A DNA stretch of 64,000 nt. Origin: Clostridia bacterium (lineage in GTDB: Bacteria > Bacillota > Clostridia > Oscillospirales > CAG-272). Shown piece after piece: positions 1 to 8,641 of the stretch. Under the pieces are notes generated by a model that worked only from the letters and a program-made list of their open reading frames with translations, ran no database searches and was not told the DNA's origin. The DNA lies in NCBI GenBank assembly GCA_017942005.1, contig JAGAVJ010000027.1:1-64000 (forward strand), written 5' to 3'. Made by a program: the position numbers and the translations under genes. Each line of letters begins with the position of its first letter. Position 1 is the first letter of the stretch.

Positions 1-146
1 CAATAAGGGGCAACGCCCCGTCATTCAACAAGCGACCTGGGGCATTTGCCCCTTAGAATTTCCGTAGGGGATTTTTATCCCCTACGGAAAGACTGAGATG
101 GAACCCGCCGCCTATAAGAGGCGGGGGACATCATGTCGCGGTTATA
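1..146. repeat. Structured intergenic repeat A, copy 1
   Basis: This is the first of three near-identical copies (others at 6266-6411 and 52895-53033). It is a chain of hairpins: a GGGGCAACGCCCC stem, a GGGGCATTTGCCCC stem, a long stem around TTTCCGTAGGGG/CCCCTACGGAAA, and a CCCGCC/GGCGGG stem followed by GGGACATCATGTCGCGGTTATA. It has no open reading frame. The copy ends 16 nt from the stop codon of the minus-strand gene at 163. Its left edge may extend beyond the window. Confidence 0.85.
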
Positions 147-162
147 TTCTGCCAATTCCGTG

Positions 163-720
163 TTAGGAAAACATCATTCTGCATCCTGCAAAAATCATCA
201 GAAGTGCAAAAATCGTTTCAACCCACGGCAGCCGCAGCCGCGACAGCAGCCATGCGCCAAGCATTCCGCCAACGGCGGCACCAATGGCAAGCGGAATATG
301 GGAAACAGAAAAAACTTGATCAAAAGGTACCTGCCCTCTCCACAGCGTTCTGAAAAGCGACAGCGCCGACAACGGCAGAATACAAGCAAGCGACGCCGCA
401 AACGCGTCTTTTGCGTCCGCTGTTTTCCCTTTGCAGCGATCCTGTCCCTGTGAATACCGCTGTATCGATTCCGTTTCCGTGTTTGATACGGCAGTACTGC
501 CTGTGTTTTGCTTTGGCTGCATTCGGTACACGCGCCGTAAGATAAAAAGCAGAAGAATGCCGCCACCCGTCCCAAGAAGACCGTTGATAATGCCTGCACA
601 GAATCCGGAAAGTACAATTTCCGCAAACCAGAGAATGGAAGAGCAGTGCTGCTGTGTTCCAAACGGTTTTAAAAACGACTGCTTTTGCATATGGAATATC
701 ACCACGCTTTCTAAATACAT
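163..720 (-). CDS. Short TSUP (TauE/SafE, DUF81) family membrane permease
   Basis: This is a predicted inner-membrane transporter of the TSUP family, whose members move sulfite, organosulfonates or other anions; the substrate cannot be told here. The family signature is visible as GLLGTGGGILLLF in the first membrane segment, and a second repeat-like segment reads GGMLGAWLLSRL before a C-terminal hydrophobic helix. At 185 residues it is shorter than the usual ~250-residue, eight-helix form and resembles the half-length TSUP proteins common in Clostridia. A hydrophilic, Thr/Ser/Gln-rich insert sits between the first helices. The start is uncertain: an in-frame ATG at 690 has a GGTGAT sequence upstream and may be the real one. 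It ends next to repeat A and is divergent from the lipoprotein gene at 814. Confidence 0.7.
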   Translation of the reverse strand: MYLESVVIFHMQKQSFLKPFGTQQHCSSILWFAEIVLSGFCAGIINGLLGTGGGILLLFILRRVYRMQPKQNTGSTAVSNTETESIQRYSQGQDRCKGKTADAKDAFAASLACILPLSALSLFRTLWRGQVPFDQVFSVSHIPLAIGAAVGGMLGAWLLSRLRLPWVETIFALLMIFAGCRMMFS

Positions 721-736
721 TTTATGGAAACGAATA

Positions 737-765
737 TTGACTTTTGATTGGTGCTGTGTTATAAT
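737..765 (+). promoter_or_regulatory. SigA-type promoter of solute-binding lipoprotein 1
   Basis: TTGACT (737-742) and TATAAT (760-765) are separated by exactly 17 nt and lie 48 nt upstream of the start codon at 814. Confidence 0.85.
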
Positions 766-813
766 GAAATCGCATATTTATTTTATCTCTATAAAAGAAA
801 GTGAATTTATCCA

Positions 814-2283
814 ATGAAAAAATTTATCTCTGTATCACTGCTCATGGTAATGATTGCCATGCAGACCGCCTGTGCGGATTCCACTGTACAAAATCCCAAA
901 GAAAACGATTCTCAAACGCAAGCCGTATCTGAGATAAACAGCGATACGTCAGCGGAGACTGAATTTGTTTACCAATACCCGGAGCTGGACTGCGGCGGTG
1001 AAGATTTTACAGTACTCAATGCTTCCACAACATGGGGATTTTATCATTATATGGATTTTGAAACGCCGACCGGCGAAATCTTAGACGATGCCGTATTTGA
1101 AAGAAACCGCAAAATTGAAGAAAAATTCAACTTAACGCTGAAGGTAGTGGAAGAGGATATCGATAAAAACTACGACAAATACCGCGCGTCCATTCTTGCA
1201 CAGGACGACGTATATGACGTTGCCTATATCCGCTGCGACCGCCTTGCACCGTTTATGGCAGAAGGATATTTATACAATCTGCTGGATTATCCGGAATTTC
1301 AGCTGGATCAGCCGTGGTGGGATCAGGTCATCATGGAAAAATCGCTTGTCGGAAACCAGAAAAAGCTGTATTTTGCCGGAAACGATTTCTCCCTTATCGG
1401 ATTTGAAGGTACCCTTTGCTGCTATTTCAATGAACAGATGCTTGCCAATCTGGATCTGGAAACACCGTATACGCTCGTCCGCAACGGCACATGGACCATT
1501 GACCGCCTCGGTGAATATGCCGCAGCCGGTGCAAATCTGAACGGCGACAGCAGCTTTGCATGGAATGAAAACGGCAATGCCATTTACGGTCTTGCGTCCT
1601 ATGAGGATTCTTTAAATGCATTTATCACCGGCGGCGGAGAAAACTATGTCACCATTGACGACAACGGACAGCCGCACCTTTTGCAAAATCTGGAACGGTT
1701 CTACAATATCGTGGATAAGGCATATCAGATTTACAGCAAGGAAGGCGACTTCATTTTCATGAACGGAAGCGGAAACAGCCACTATGAAATGATCTTCCGC
1801 AACGGACGCGCGCTGTTTGCCATTGCAGAAATCAAGGCAAGCTCGAAATACCGCGATATGGAGGATACCTTCGGGATCGTTCCGATGCCGAAATATGATG
1901 AGGCGCAGGAATCCTACTACAGCCATCGCACACATGTCTGCTTAACCATGAGCGTCCCTGTGACCAATCCCGATCCTGCACGCACTGGTATGATCATGGA
2001 TGCCTTCGCTTATCTCAGCAATACCGATATTCTTCCTGTTTTTTATAATGTCAAGGTCGCACAGAAGGGACTGCGCAATGAGGATTCCATTGAAATGCTT
2101 GGAATTATCAGCCAAACACGCAGCTTTGATATCGGAGAAGGCTATGCTTGGACCGAAGACCTCTCTGCCAAAATGAATACTGCGGTTGTCAACCAGAAAA
2201 ACAACAACATCGTTTCCATTGTGGATTCCTTCCGTCCCTCCATTGAGGCAAGCTTCAAAAAAACATTGGAATTCATGGAATAA
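814..2283 (+). CDS. Extracellular solute-binding lipoprotein (paralog 1 of 6)
   Basis: The N-terminus has a charged start, a hydrophobic core and a cysteine near residue 20 (MQTAC), which fits a lipoprotein signal with a weak lipobox. The mature part resembles ABC-transporter family 1 (sugar-type) substrate-binding proteins: NRKIEEKFNL near residue 105, a WWDQ segment, GIVPMPKYDE near residue 355 and RNEDSIEMLGII near the C-terminus. The same landmarks recur in five other genes here (13801, 18736, 20342, 21936, 23619). This copy and the one at 13801 are the most divergent. Expected role: capture of an oligosaccharide outside the membrane. No permease or transport ATPase is nearby. A strong promoter precedes it and a terminator follows. 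Confidence 0.8.
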   Translation: MKKFISVSLLMVMIAMQTACADSTVQNPKENDSQTQAVSEINSDTSAETEFVYQYPELDCGGEDFTVLNASTTWGFYHYMDFETPTGEILDDAVFERNRKIEEKFNLTLKVVEEDIDKNYDKYRASILAQDDVYDVAYIRCDRLAPFMAEGYLYNLLDYPEFQLDQPWWDQVIMEKSLVGNQKKLYFAGNDFSLIGFEGTLCCYFNEQMLANLDLETPYTLVRNGTWTIDRLGEYAAAGANLNGDSSFAWNENGNAIYGLASYEDSLNAFITGGGENYVTIDDNGQPHLLQNLERFYNIVDKAYQIYSKEGDFIFMNGSGNSHYEMIFRNGRALFAIAEIKASSKYRDMEDTFGIVPMPKYDEAQESYYSHRTHVCLTMSVPVTNPDPARTGMIMDAFAYLSNTDILPVFYNVKVAQKGLRNEDSIEMLGIISQTRSFDIGEGYAWTEDLSAKMNTAVVNQKNNNIVSIVDSFRPSIEASFKKTLEFME

Positions 2284-2307
2284 AATTGCCATTCCCCCCC
2301 TTTCAAA

Positions 2308-2368
2308 AAAACGGATGCTTCGTACCCCCGACCTCTCGTGTCACGGTACAGAAGCCCGTTTTTTTTAT
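2308..2368 (+). terminator. Rho-independent terminator after lipoprotein 1
   Basis: An imperfect stem pairs the ACGG..GCTTC.GTACC arm with the GGTAC..GAAGC.CCGT arm and is followed by a run of eight T. Confidence 0.75.
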
Positions 2369-2450
2369 GAGCAGCAATTCAATACGCAGGAAACTCCCCC
2401 GCCTTCTGCAAAAAATAACACCGCTGCGTGTCAAGTTTTCAAACTACCCC

Positions 2451-2479
2451 TTGCACTTCTTCAAAAAATTTGGTATAAT
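2451..2479 (+). promoter_or_regulatory. Promoter of ftsK
   Basis: TTGCAC (2451-2456), a 17-nt spacer and TATAAT (2474-2479) preceded by TGG (extended -10). It leaves an untranslated leader of about 210 nt before the TTG start. Confidence 0.7.
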
Positions 2480-2556
2480 ATATAGGATTATATAAAGATT
2501 CACCAGGATGAAAACAGATTAATCATTTGTCCAAAAAGTCTGAAAATAAAATTTTC

Positions 2557-2584
2557 ACGAGAAACCATGAAAATGGTTTCTCGT
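2557..2584 (+). promoter_or_regulatory. GAAA-tetraloop hairpin in the ftsK leader
   Basis: A perfect 12-bp stem (2557-2568 with 2573-2584) is capped by a GAAA loop in the middle of the ftsK 5' leader. No T-run follows, so it is not an intrinsic terminator. Between 2284 and 2696 I see only the terminator, the promoter and this structured leader. Confidence 0.55.
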
Positions 2585-2696
2585 ACCGTGATTTTGTGGC
2601 TTTCGCTGCTTGGATGGCAACGATGTTCGCCCTGCGGTATAACCGCGTGCGGGCGCGTCACAACTCCACAATGAAATGAAAAAGGAGGAGTTCCCT

Positions 2697-5600
2697 TTGG
2701 CTGAATCCAAGACCAAAAAGAAATCCGGCAGTACAAATACATCTACCAAAAAGAAACCAACTGGTACCGGATCAAAAAAACGTACCAATTCTTCTGCCGC
2801 AGCATCCAAAAAATCCACAGGCAGTGCAAAAAAGACCGCTGGTCCTTCAGAGGGGATGATTTTAACGGGTATTCTGCTGCTTACCATCGGCGGTATCTTT
2901 CTTCTGACCTGTATTTTGTTTCCGGATGCAACCGGCAGTGTCGGCAGTTTTTTGCATGATGCGGTATTCGGACTTTTCGGACGTGCTTCCTATTTTCTTC
3001 CGGTACTGCTTTTTATCGGCGCATATTTTTTCAAAAAAGACGTCGAATACCATGCAGTCTCCTATAAATTTTTATTCGCCGTTCTCTTAATTTCGTTTAT
3101 CGGGGTTCTGTTCCATGTCTCTGTCCGAGAAGACCCCGTATTTCAGGCAGATTCCGCATGGGGCGTTCTCTGTGCCTTTTATGACGGCGGCACACAGGCA
3201 ATCGGCGGCGGCGTATTCGGTGGTCTGCTTACAAAACTGCTTGGATATCTGGGACTTGCAGGTACCTGGATCGTCGCTGTCCCGGCGGTCTTTCTGCTTG
3301 CGTTGTTCTATGTCGGCATGACGCCGAAATCCCTTTGGATTACGGTACTTTATCACATTTACAAATTCCGCGAGAAACAGCAGGAATACCGCGAAGCCGC
3401 TGCTCCGGAAAAAGAAGCACGGCAAGCGCAGTTAAAAGAACGGCAGCAGGAGCTTGCACGGATGCGGCAGGTACAAATAGAGCGGCAGCGCATGGAGCAG
3501 GAACTCCGCGCACAGGAAAAAGCTGCGGCGGCTGTCACACGCCGTCGCGGTGTCATTGATGAAAATATCTATGCCGATCCTACCCCCGTACAGGACACTG
3601 ATCGTACCGCATCTCCCACTTTAAACGAGGTTCAGACAGCCGCTTGTGCGCAGAAAGAACCGCAAATGTCAGCGCTTTCCGCGTCTGCAAATACTGGGGA
3701 ATCCGCGAAAACACGCAAACCGCGCCGCAGCGGTACCCCCGTACCGGAAGAAGTTTATGACCGGCATATGACAGCCGATATCAATACTGCTGCCAGCAAC
3801 AGTGATGCAGCCAGCGTCAGTGCTGAAACCGGCAGCAGCGCCGCTATGGAAAATGATACCGTTATAGACAACCGTATCCTCACAAATGACGCAAAAGCAA
3901 ACACCGATGCGGTACCGCTGTCCCCAATTATCACCGTGAATACAGAAACCGGAGAAGTATTCGATACGGCGCTTCCTCAAGAACAGCACGACCCGCTTTC
4001 TGCGGATTCCCTTGTACCGCCGGACCCGTCTGCATATGCATCCGCCGCACAAGACGTCTCCGATGCGATTGCACGCGGCGTTCCGTATGAAGAAGACACG
4101 GCATCCCAAAAAGAAATCGTTCTGCAAAACGAAAATCTTCCTGCAAGCGCAGAAACTGCGCGTGTAGTTTCTGCACGTGCAGGAACTGCACATGAAAACG
4201 ACGCCTGGGATATATTTTCCCTATTTGATGCGCCAAATGACAACGCACAGATTGAAAAATATGGCCCTGCGGCAGAGGATGCAGACCAAAACGATTTTAC
4301 ACCGGATGCACTGACCGTAACCAAAACCACACCGGACGGATGCATCGCATCGGAGGATACACCGCCGTGGGAAGATACATCCGCATCGGATACATCCGCA
4401 TCGGATACATCCACTCCGGACATATCCGCGGATACATCCACACAGGATATACGGCTTTCCTATCCTGCCGCAATGCAGGCACACGCCGGCGCAACGCCCA
4501 ACGGCATGACAGAAATCCCGGATGTCGTTTCCAAAGAGCAGATTGAAGAAGCCATCCGCGCATCCAAAGGGGATATTTTGTTGTCACACAAGAATGTCGG
4601 CGATTATCCCGGCCGCGGCGATGAACCGGATCCCGCAGACGATCCGGCAGCGCTCCTTGCATCCCTGAATGCCGCGTATACCAGGGGTACATCACCAAAC
4701 GGACCATATGCTGCCCCTTCCCCTGCAGAACCACCTGCGCCGGTATACGTTTATCCGCCGGTCACACTGTTAAAAAAGGACACCTCTCAAAAATCTGAAG
4801 ACGTAACGGAAGAATTGGAAACCAATGCGAAAAAGCTGACGGAAATTCTGGCTTCCTTCCATGTGAAAACCAAACTTCTGCACATTTCACGCGGACCTAC
4901 CATTACACGGTACGAGCTGCAGCCGGAAGCCGGAACCCGTGTCCGTTCCATTGCCAATCTGGTCGATGATATCGCGCTCGGACTTGCAGCAGATGGCATT
5001 CGTATCGAAGCGCCGATTCCCGGCAAAAGCGCCATCGGCATTGAAGTACCGAATCAAACCGTTTCCACCGTATATATCCGGGATCTGATCGAAAGCGACG
5101 CGTTCAAAAATGCAAAAGGCAAGCTGACAACCGCCCTTGGTATGGACGTGGCAGGCGCACCGGTCTTTCTCGATGCCGCAAAAATGCCGCACCTTCTCAT
5201 CTGCGGTGCAACCGGTATGGGTAAATCCGTCTGTATCAACGCATTGATTGTGTCGATGCTGTACAAATCCGCGCCAAACGAAGTCAAGCTGATTTTGATT
5301 GACCCCAAAAAGGTTGAGCTCAACATTTATTCCGGCATTCCGCATCTGCTTGTTCCCGTTGTCTCTGATCCGAAAAAGGCAGCAGGAGCGCTGCATTGGG
5401 CGGTGACGGAAATGGAACGCCGTTTTGAGCTGATTGAAGACGTCGGTATGCGTGACATTAAGGGATATAACGATGTCACAAAGAACGATCCTGACCGCGA
5501 ATACCTGCCGCAGATCGTCATCATCATCGATGAGCTTGCCGACTTGATGATGACAGCGCCCGACGAAGTGGAAGAATCCATTTGCCGTCTGGCGCAGAAA

Positions 5601-6233
5601 GCACGTGCCGCCGGTATGTATCTGATCATCGGTACACAGCGTCCATCTGTAGATGTCATCACCGGTCTGATCAAAGCCAACATTCCTTCCCGTATCGCAT
5701 TCCGCGTCTCTTCCCAGATGGATTCCCGCGTCATTCTCGATGAAATCGGAGCGGAAAAGCTGATCGGACGCGGCGATATGCTGTACAAGCCAGTCGGTGC
5801 ACCGAAGCCGAAACGGGTACAGGGTTCGTTTGTATCGGAAGAAGAAATCGATCAAATCATTAACTTCTTGAAGAAAACCGCAGGTCATGCGGAATATTCC
5901 GACGACGTCATGGAATCTATCGAAAAGGAAGCTGCCATGTGCGGACAGAAAAAGGGAGCACGTACCATAGACAGTGACGACGATGACGGAGACGGCGCAC
6001 CGGAGGATCCAATGCTGAAAAAAGCAATTGAATTGGCTGTGGAAAGCGGAAAAATTTCCACTTCGCTGATTCAGCGCAGACTTTCACTGGGCTATGCACG
6101 GGCTGCAAAACTGATTGACCGCATGGAGTCGCTTGGTTACGTCTCCCCTCCGGAAGGCTCCAAGCCGCGTCAGATTTTAATCACCAAGGAACAGTATATG
6201 GAGTTGGTATTAAAACAGGAAGACATCCTTTGA
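2697..6233 (+). CDS. ftsK: FtsK/SpoIIIE family DNA translocase
   Basis: Membrane-anchored double-stranded DNA pump that clears chromosomes through the division or sporulation septum. The TTG at 2697 is chosen because AAAGGAGGAG (2681-2690) lies 6 nt before it; the in-frame ATG at 2676 has no SD. The 1178-residue product has a basic Ser/Thr/Lys-rich N-terminus, about four membrane helices (roughly residues 50-215), a low-complexity linker of about 480 residues, the RecA-like motor with Walker A (GATGMGKS, about residue 838) and Walker B (IVIIIDELADLMM), the TQRPSVDVITGLIKANIPSR segment, and a C-terminal winged-helix gamma domain that reads orienting DNA motifs. The linker is much longer than in Bacillus SpoIIIE and contains 15-bp DNA repeats (4374-4445). 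Confidence 0.95.
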   Translation: MAESKTKKKSGSTNTSTKKKPTGTGSKKRTNSSAAASKKSTGSAKKTAGPSEGMILTGILLLTIGGIFLLTCILFPDATGSVGSFLHDAVFGLFGRASYFLPVLLFIGAYFFKKDVEYHAVSYKFLFAVLLISFIGVLFHVSVREDPVFQADSAWGVLCAFYDGGTQAIGGGVFGGLLTKLLGYLGLAGTWIVAVPAVFLLALFYVGMTPKSLWITVLYHIYKFREKQQEYREAAAPEKEARQAQLKERQQELARMRQVQIERQRMEQELRAQEKAAAAVTRRRGVIDENIYADPTPVQDTDRTASPTLNEVQTAACAQKEPQMSALSASANTGESAKTRKPRRSGTPVPEEVYDRHMTADINTAASNSDAASVSAETGSSAAMENDTVIDNRILTNDAKANTDAVPLSPIITVNTETGEVFDTALPQEQHDPLSADSLVPPDPSAYASAAQDVSDAIARGVPYEEDTASQKEIVLQNENLPASAETARVVSARAGTAHENDAWDIFSLFDAPNDNAQIEKYGPAAEDADQNDFTPDALTVTKTTPDGCIASEDTPPWEDTSASDTSASDTSTPDISADTSTQDIRLSYPAAMQAHAGATPNGMTEIPDVVSKEQIEEAIRASKGDILLSHKNVGDYPGRGDEPDPADDPAALLASLNAAYTRGTSPNGPYAAPSPAEPPAPVYVYPPVTLLKKDTSQKSEDVTEELETNAKKLTEILASFHVKTKLLHISRGPTITRYELQPEAGTRVRSIANLVDDIALGLAADGIRIEAPIPGKSAIGIEVPNQTVSTVYIRDLIESDAFKNAKGKLTTALGMDVAGAPVFLDAAKMPHLLICGATGMGKSVCINALIVSMLYKSAPNEVKLILIDPKKVELNIYSGIPHLLVPVVSDPKKAAGALHWAVTEMERRFELIEDVGMRDIKGYNDVTKNDPDREYLPQIVIIIDELADLMMTAPDEVEESICRLAQKARAAGMYLIIGTQRPSVDVITGLIKANIPSRIAFRVSSQMDSRVILDEIGAEKLIGRGDMLYKPVGAPKPKRVQGSFVSEEEIDQIINFLKKTAGHAEYSDDVMESIEKEAAMCGQKKGARTIDSDDDDGDGAPEDPMLKKAIELAVESGKISTSLIQRRLSLGYARAAKLIDRMESLGYVSPPEGSKPRQILITKEQYMELVLKQEDIL
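4374..4445 (+). repeat. 15-bp tandem repeat in the FtsK linker
   Basis: Units of GATACATCCGCATCG (4374, 4389), GATACATCCACTCCG (4404) and a degenerate pair to 4445 encode DTSAS/DTSTP-like repeats. Copy number is likely to vary between strains. Confidence 0.7.
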
Positions 6234-6265
6234 TACCATTTCCATCATCCACCAAAAACAATTTT

Positions 6266-6411
6266 CAATAAGGGGCAACGCCCCGTCATTCAACAAGCGA
6301 CTTGGGGCATTTGCCCCTTAGAATTTCCGTAGGGGATTTTTATCCCCCTACGGAAAGACTGAGATGGAACCCGCCGCCTATAAAGGCGGGGGACATCATG
6401 TCGCGGTTATA
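6266..6411. repeat. Structured intergenic repeat A, copy 2
   Basis: Almost identical to 1-146, in the same orientation. It fills most of the gap between the ftsK stop and the tmk start and would be transcribed if the two genes are co-transcribed. The four-hairpin layout is preserved. Confidence 0.85.
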
Positions 6412-6427
6412 GAAAGCACGACACAGT

Positions 6428-7114
6428 ATGGGATTTTTTATTACACTTGACGGTCTTGATGCCTCCGGAAAGGAGACGCAGTCCGATCTTTTATGCAGCG
6501 CACTGCAAAAACAAGGATATCAGGTCAGGGCGCTTTCCTTTCCCATGTACGGGCATCCGGGCGCCGTACCGGTGGAACTGTATTTAAACGGTACGCTCGG
6601 CGCGCAGCCGGAGGACACCAACGCCTTTGCCGCATCCACCTTTTTTTCTGTAGACCGATACATTTCCTACCGCACCGATTGGAAAAAAGATATCGACGAC
6701 CCCAACACCATTGTTGTTTCCAATCGCTATACCACAGCCAATGCGGTACATCAGCTGTCCAAGCTTCCAAAAGAGCAATGGAACAGCTTTCTCGACTGGC
6801 TTTGGGACTTTGAGTTCAACAAGCTTGGACTTCCTCTGCCAGATATGATTTTTTATCTGGAGATGCATCCGGACATTTCCATGCGTCTGCTTGCCCACAG
6901 AACAGAGGAAACCGGACGGAAACAGGATATTCACGAAACAAACAAAACACATCTCATCAAAAGCTATGAAGCGGCACAGTATGCCTCCGATACACTCGGC
7001 TGGAACCGTATTGTGTGCCATGCAGACAATGATCCCAGACCCATTTCCGACATCCATTCGGAAATTATGGCACTTGTCACAGGGGAACTTTTGAAAAAAA
7101 CGCAAATATTGTAA
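6428..7114 (+). CDS. tmk: Thymidylate kinase family protein
   Basis: Phosphorylates dTMP to dTDP with ATP in the cytoplasm, for DNA precursor supply. The 228-residue length fits the family. The P-loop reads GLDASGKETQ (residues about 9-18), an Ala/Glu variant of the usual DGSGKTTQ. VDRYISY and VVSNRYTTAN carry the conserved Asp-Arg and Asn-Arg-Tyr elements that hold the nucleotide base and phosphate. HRTEETGRKQDIHE matches the LID region. The start has only a weak SD (GAAAG) right after repeat A. The divergent P-loop leaves some room for a different (d)NMP-kinase substrate. Confidence 0.85.
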   Translation: MGFFITLDGLDASGKETQSDLLCSALQKQGYQVRALSFPMYGHPGAVPVELYLNGTLGAQPEDTNAFAASTFFSVDRYISYRTDWKKDIDDPNTIVVSNRYTTANAVHQLSKLPKEQWNSFLDWLWDFEFNKLGLPLPDMIFYLEMHPDISMRLLAHRTEETGRKQDIHETNKTHLIKSYEAAQYASDTLGWNRIVCHADNDPRPISDIHSEIMALVTGELLKKTQIL

Positions 7115-7162
7115 AAATAATGTGAATGCTTTTCGTTATCCCTATGATTATCGGACATTTCG

Positions 7163-7171
7163 TGATATAAT
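7163..7171 (+). promoter_or_regulatory. Extended -10 promoter element
   Basis: TGATATAAT is a perfect extended -10. No good -35 lies 17 nt upstream. It would start transcription near 7178, about 185 nt before the next gene. Confidence 0.55.
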
Positions 7172-7177
7172 ATACGC

Positions 7178-7321
7178 AGAAAGTCTTGCTTGTGCAAGTC
7201 TTTTACAGCAGCGCCGCTGCTGCACTGTGCTTACCGCACAGCTGCGTCCTTGACGACTTCGCAAAAATGTCCTTGCAAGCAAACATTTTTGCTTCATGAT
7301 TAAATAATATTGTCAAGGAAT
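7178..7321 (+). ncRNA. Candidate structured leader RNA or small RNA, family unknown
   Basis: Several nested pairings are visible: GTCTTGC..GCAAG near 7180, GCAGC/GCTGC around 7207-7222, GCACTGTGC/GCACAGC around 7222-7242, GCAAAAATGT (7261-7270) with ACATTTTTGC (7283-7292), and a long-range 8-bp match TCCTTGAC (7247-7254) with GTCAAGGA (7312-7319) that encloses the previous stem. It lies between an extended -10 and the DJ-1 gene SD. I recognise no known riboswitch core. Confidence 0.45.
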
Positions 7322-7363
7322 GCACAAAATACAAATACATTCAAGTAAAAAGGACAATCTCTT

Positions 7364-7906
7364 ATGGTATACTTATTTTTAGCGGACGGATTTGAAGAAA
7401 TTGAAGCCCTTTGCCCGCTGGATTTACTGCGCCGTGCAGGAGCAGACATTCAGACGGTCGGCGTCACCGGCAAAACTGTCACAGGTTCCCACAATATCAC
7501 CGTCACGGCAGACATCACCGCAGATGAAATTGTATTGGACCGCAGCCTGGAAATGATCATTCTGCCCGGCGGTATGCCAGGCACCGCAAATCTCGATGCA
7601 TCCGGCGCTGTACATGAAACCATTCGCTGGGCGGCAGAACGCGGCGTTACCATCGGCGCCATCTGTGCAGCGCCGATGATTTTAGGCAAGCTCGGTTATC
7701 TTTCCGGCCGTTCTGCCATTTGCTTCCCCGGATTTGAAAAATACCTGATTGGCGCCAATATCTCCGCAAAGCCGGTTGTTGCCGATGAAAACTTCATCAC
7801 TGCCAAAGGTATGGGCGTCGCGCTCCCCTTTGGACTGACCCTTGTCGCAGCGCTCTTCGGAGAAGAAACGGCGGAAGAACTGAAAAAATCTGTAATGGCA
7901 GTATAA
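7364..7906 (+). CDS. DJ-1/PfpI (ThiJ) family protein
   Basis: A cytoplasmic 180-residue protein of the DJ-1 superfamily, often annotated as protein deglycase or glyoxalase-like; the true substrate in bacteria is debated. Family landmarks are the N-terminal LFLADGFEEIEA with its conserved Glu, LPGGMPGTANL, and the nucleophile elbow GAICAAP with the reactive Cys near residue 106. The C-terminal ITAKGMGVALPFGLTLVAAL matches the usual TSRGPGTA..FAL motif. The SD AAAAGGACA lies 9 nt upstream. It follows an unusually structured leader (7178-7321), which could control it. The next gene starts about 115 nt downstream. Confidence 0.88.
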   Translation: MVYLFLADGFEEIEALCPLDLLRRAGADIQTVGVTGKTVTGSHNITVTADITADEIVLDRSLEMIILPGGMPGTANLDASGAVHETIRWAAERGVTIGAICAAPMILGKLGYLSGRSAICFPGFEKYLIGANISAKPVVADENFITAKGMGVALPFGLTLVAALFGEETAEELKKSVMAV

Positions 7907-8020
7907 TATTCCCCAATCGCTTTGCATTGCAATGAATTTTACATCGGCGTGCAGAAGTGCAGCGCTTCCTTTTCATGTAATACAAGCAGACTGCAAAGAA
8001 CCGGAGGTGAACGTTTCCAT

Positions 8021-8641
8021 ATGATACCCAAAACAACAGGCACAGATCTTCGTGCACAAAAAAATGCAATCCGTGCAGAATATAAAAAACGCCGTGCAGC
8101 CCTTCCAGAGGACCTCAAAGCAGCATATGACACGAAAATCTGCACGCAGTTTCTCGCCTCTATGACGTACCGTTATGCCGAAGTTCTGTTGTTGTATGCG
8201 CCGATGCCGGGTGAAATTGACATTCTGCCAATTGCCAAAGATGCACTGCGGCACAAAAAAACCGTTGCGTTTCCGCGCTGTCATACGGAAAGTTGTGAAA
8301 TGACCTACCATATCGTCACATCTCTCGATGACTTAAAACCGGGCGCATATCACATTCTGGAGCCGGATGCAGCCCTTCCCATCTATCATGCAGAACATCC
8401 CATACACGAGGAACTGCGGCACGCGGTCTGTTTGGTTCCGGGTCTGACCTTTGACACAGAAGGCTATCGCATTGGATATGGAAAAGGGTATTATGACCGT
8501 TACCTCCCCGAATTTTCAGGAGTACGTGTCGGTACGATATACACCGATTTCATTCTGCCAGTACTTCCGCGCGGACGCTTTGATCTCAGTGTCGATATCT
8601 TAGTCACGGAAAAAGGAGTACAAGCCGTACATGCAAAATAA
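8021..8641 (+). CDS. 5-formyltetrahydrofolate cyclo-ligase
   Basis: Converts 5-formyl-THF to 5,10-methenyl-THF using ATP, salvaging folate. The start at 8021 is supported by GGAGGTGA (8003-8010); an in-frame upstream ATG at 7922 lacks an SD. The 206-residue product begins with the family's basic helix (AIRAEYKKRRAALPEDLKAAYD). It continues with LLYAPMPGEIDI and the C-terminal signature LVPGLTFDTEGYRIGYGKGYYDRYL, which contains the substrate and Mg-ATP binding Gly/Tyr cluster. It overlaps the next gene by 11 nt, so the two are probably translationally coupled. Confidence 0.93.
   Translation: MIPKTTGTDLRAQKNAIRAEYKKRRAALPEDLKAAYDTKICTQFLASMTYRYAEVLLLYAPMPGEIDILPIAKDALRHKKTVAFPRCHTESCEMTYHIVTSLDDLKPGAYHILEPDAALPIYHAEHPIHEELRHAVCLVPGLTFDTEGYRIGYGKGYYDRYLPEFSGVRVGTIYTDFILPVLPRGRFDLSVDILVTEKGVQAVHAK

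Noticed and set aside
133..453. Plus-strand ORF of 106 codons at 133-453
   Set aside because: It lies antisense to the TSUP gene, starts inside repeat A, has a highly basic low-complexity product and no SD.
4374..4445. Short direct repeats in ftsK as a CRISPR array
   Set aside because: Units are contiguous 15-bp in-frame repeats without spacers, coding for a protein linker; no cas gene is present.
4887..5888. Long minus-strand ORF (333 codons) inside ftsK
   Set aside because: It is the antisense shadow of the strongly conserved FtsK motor domain, with no SD or promoter and no recognisable domain.
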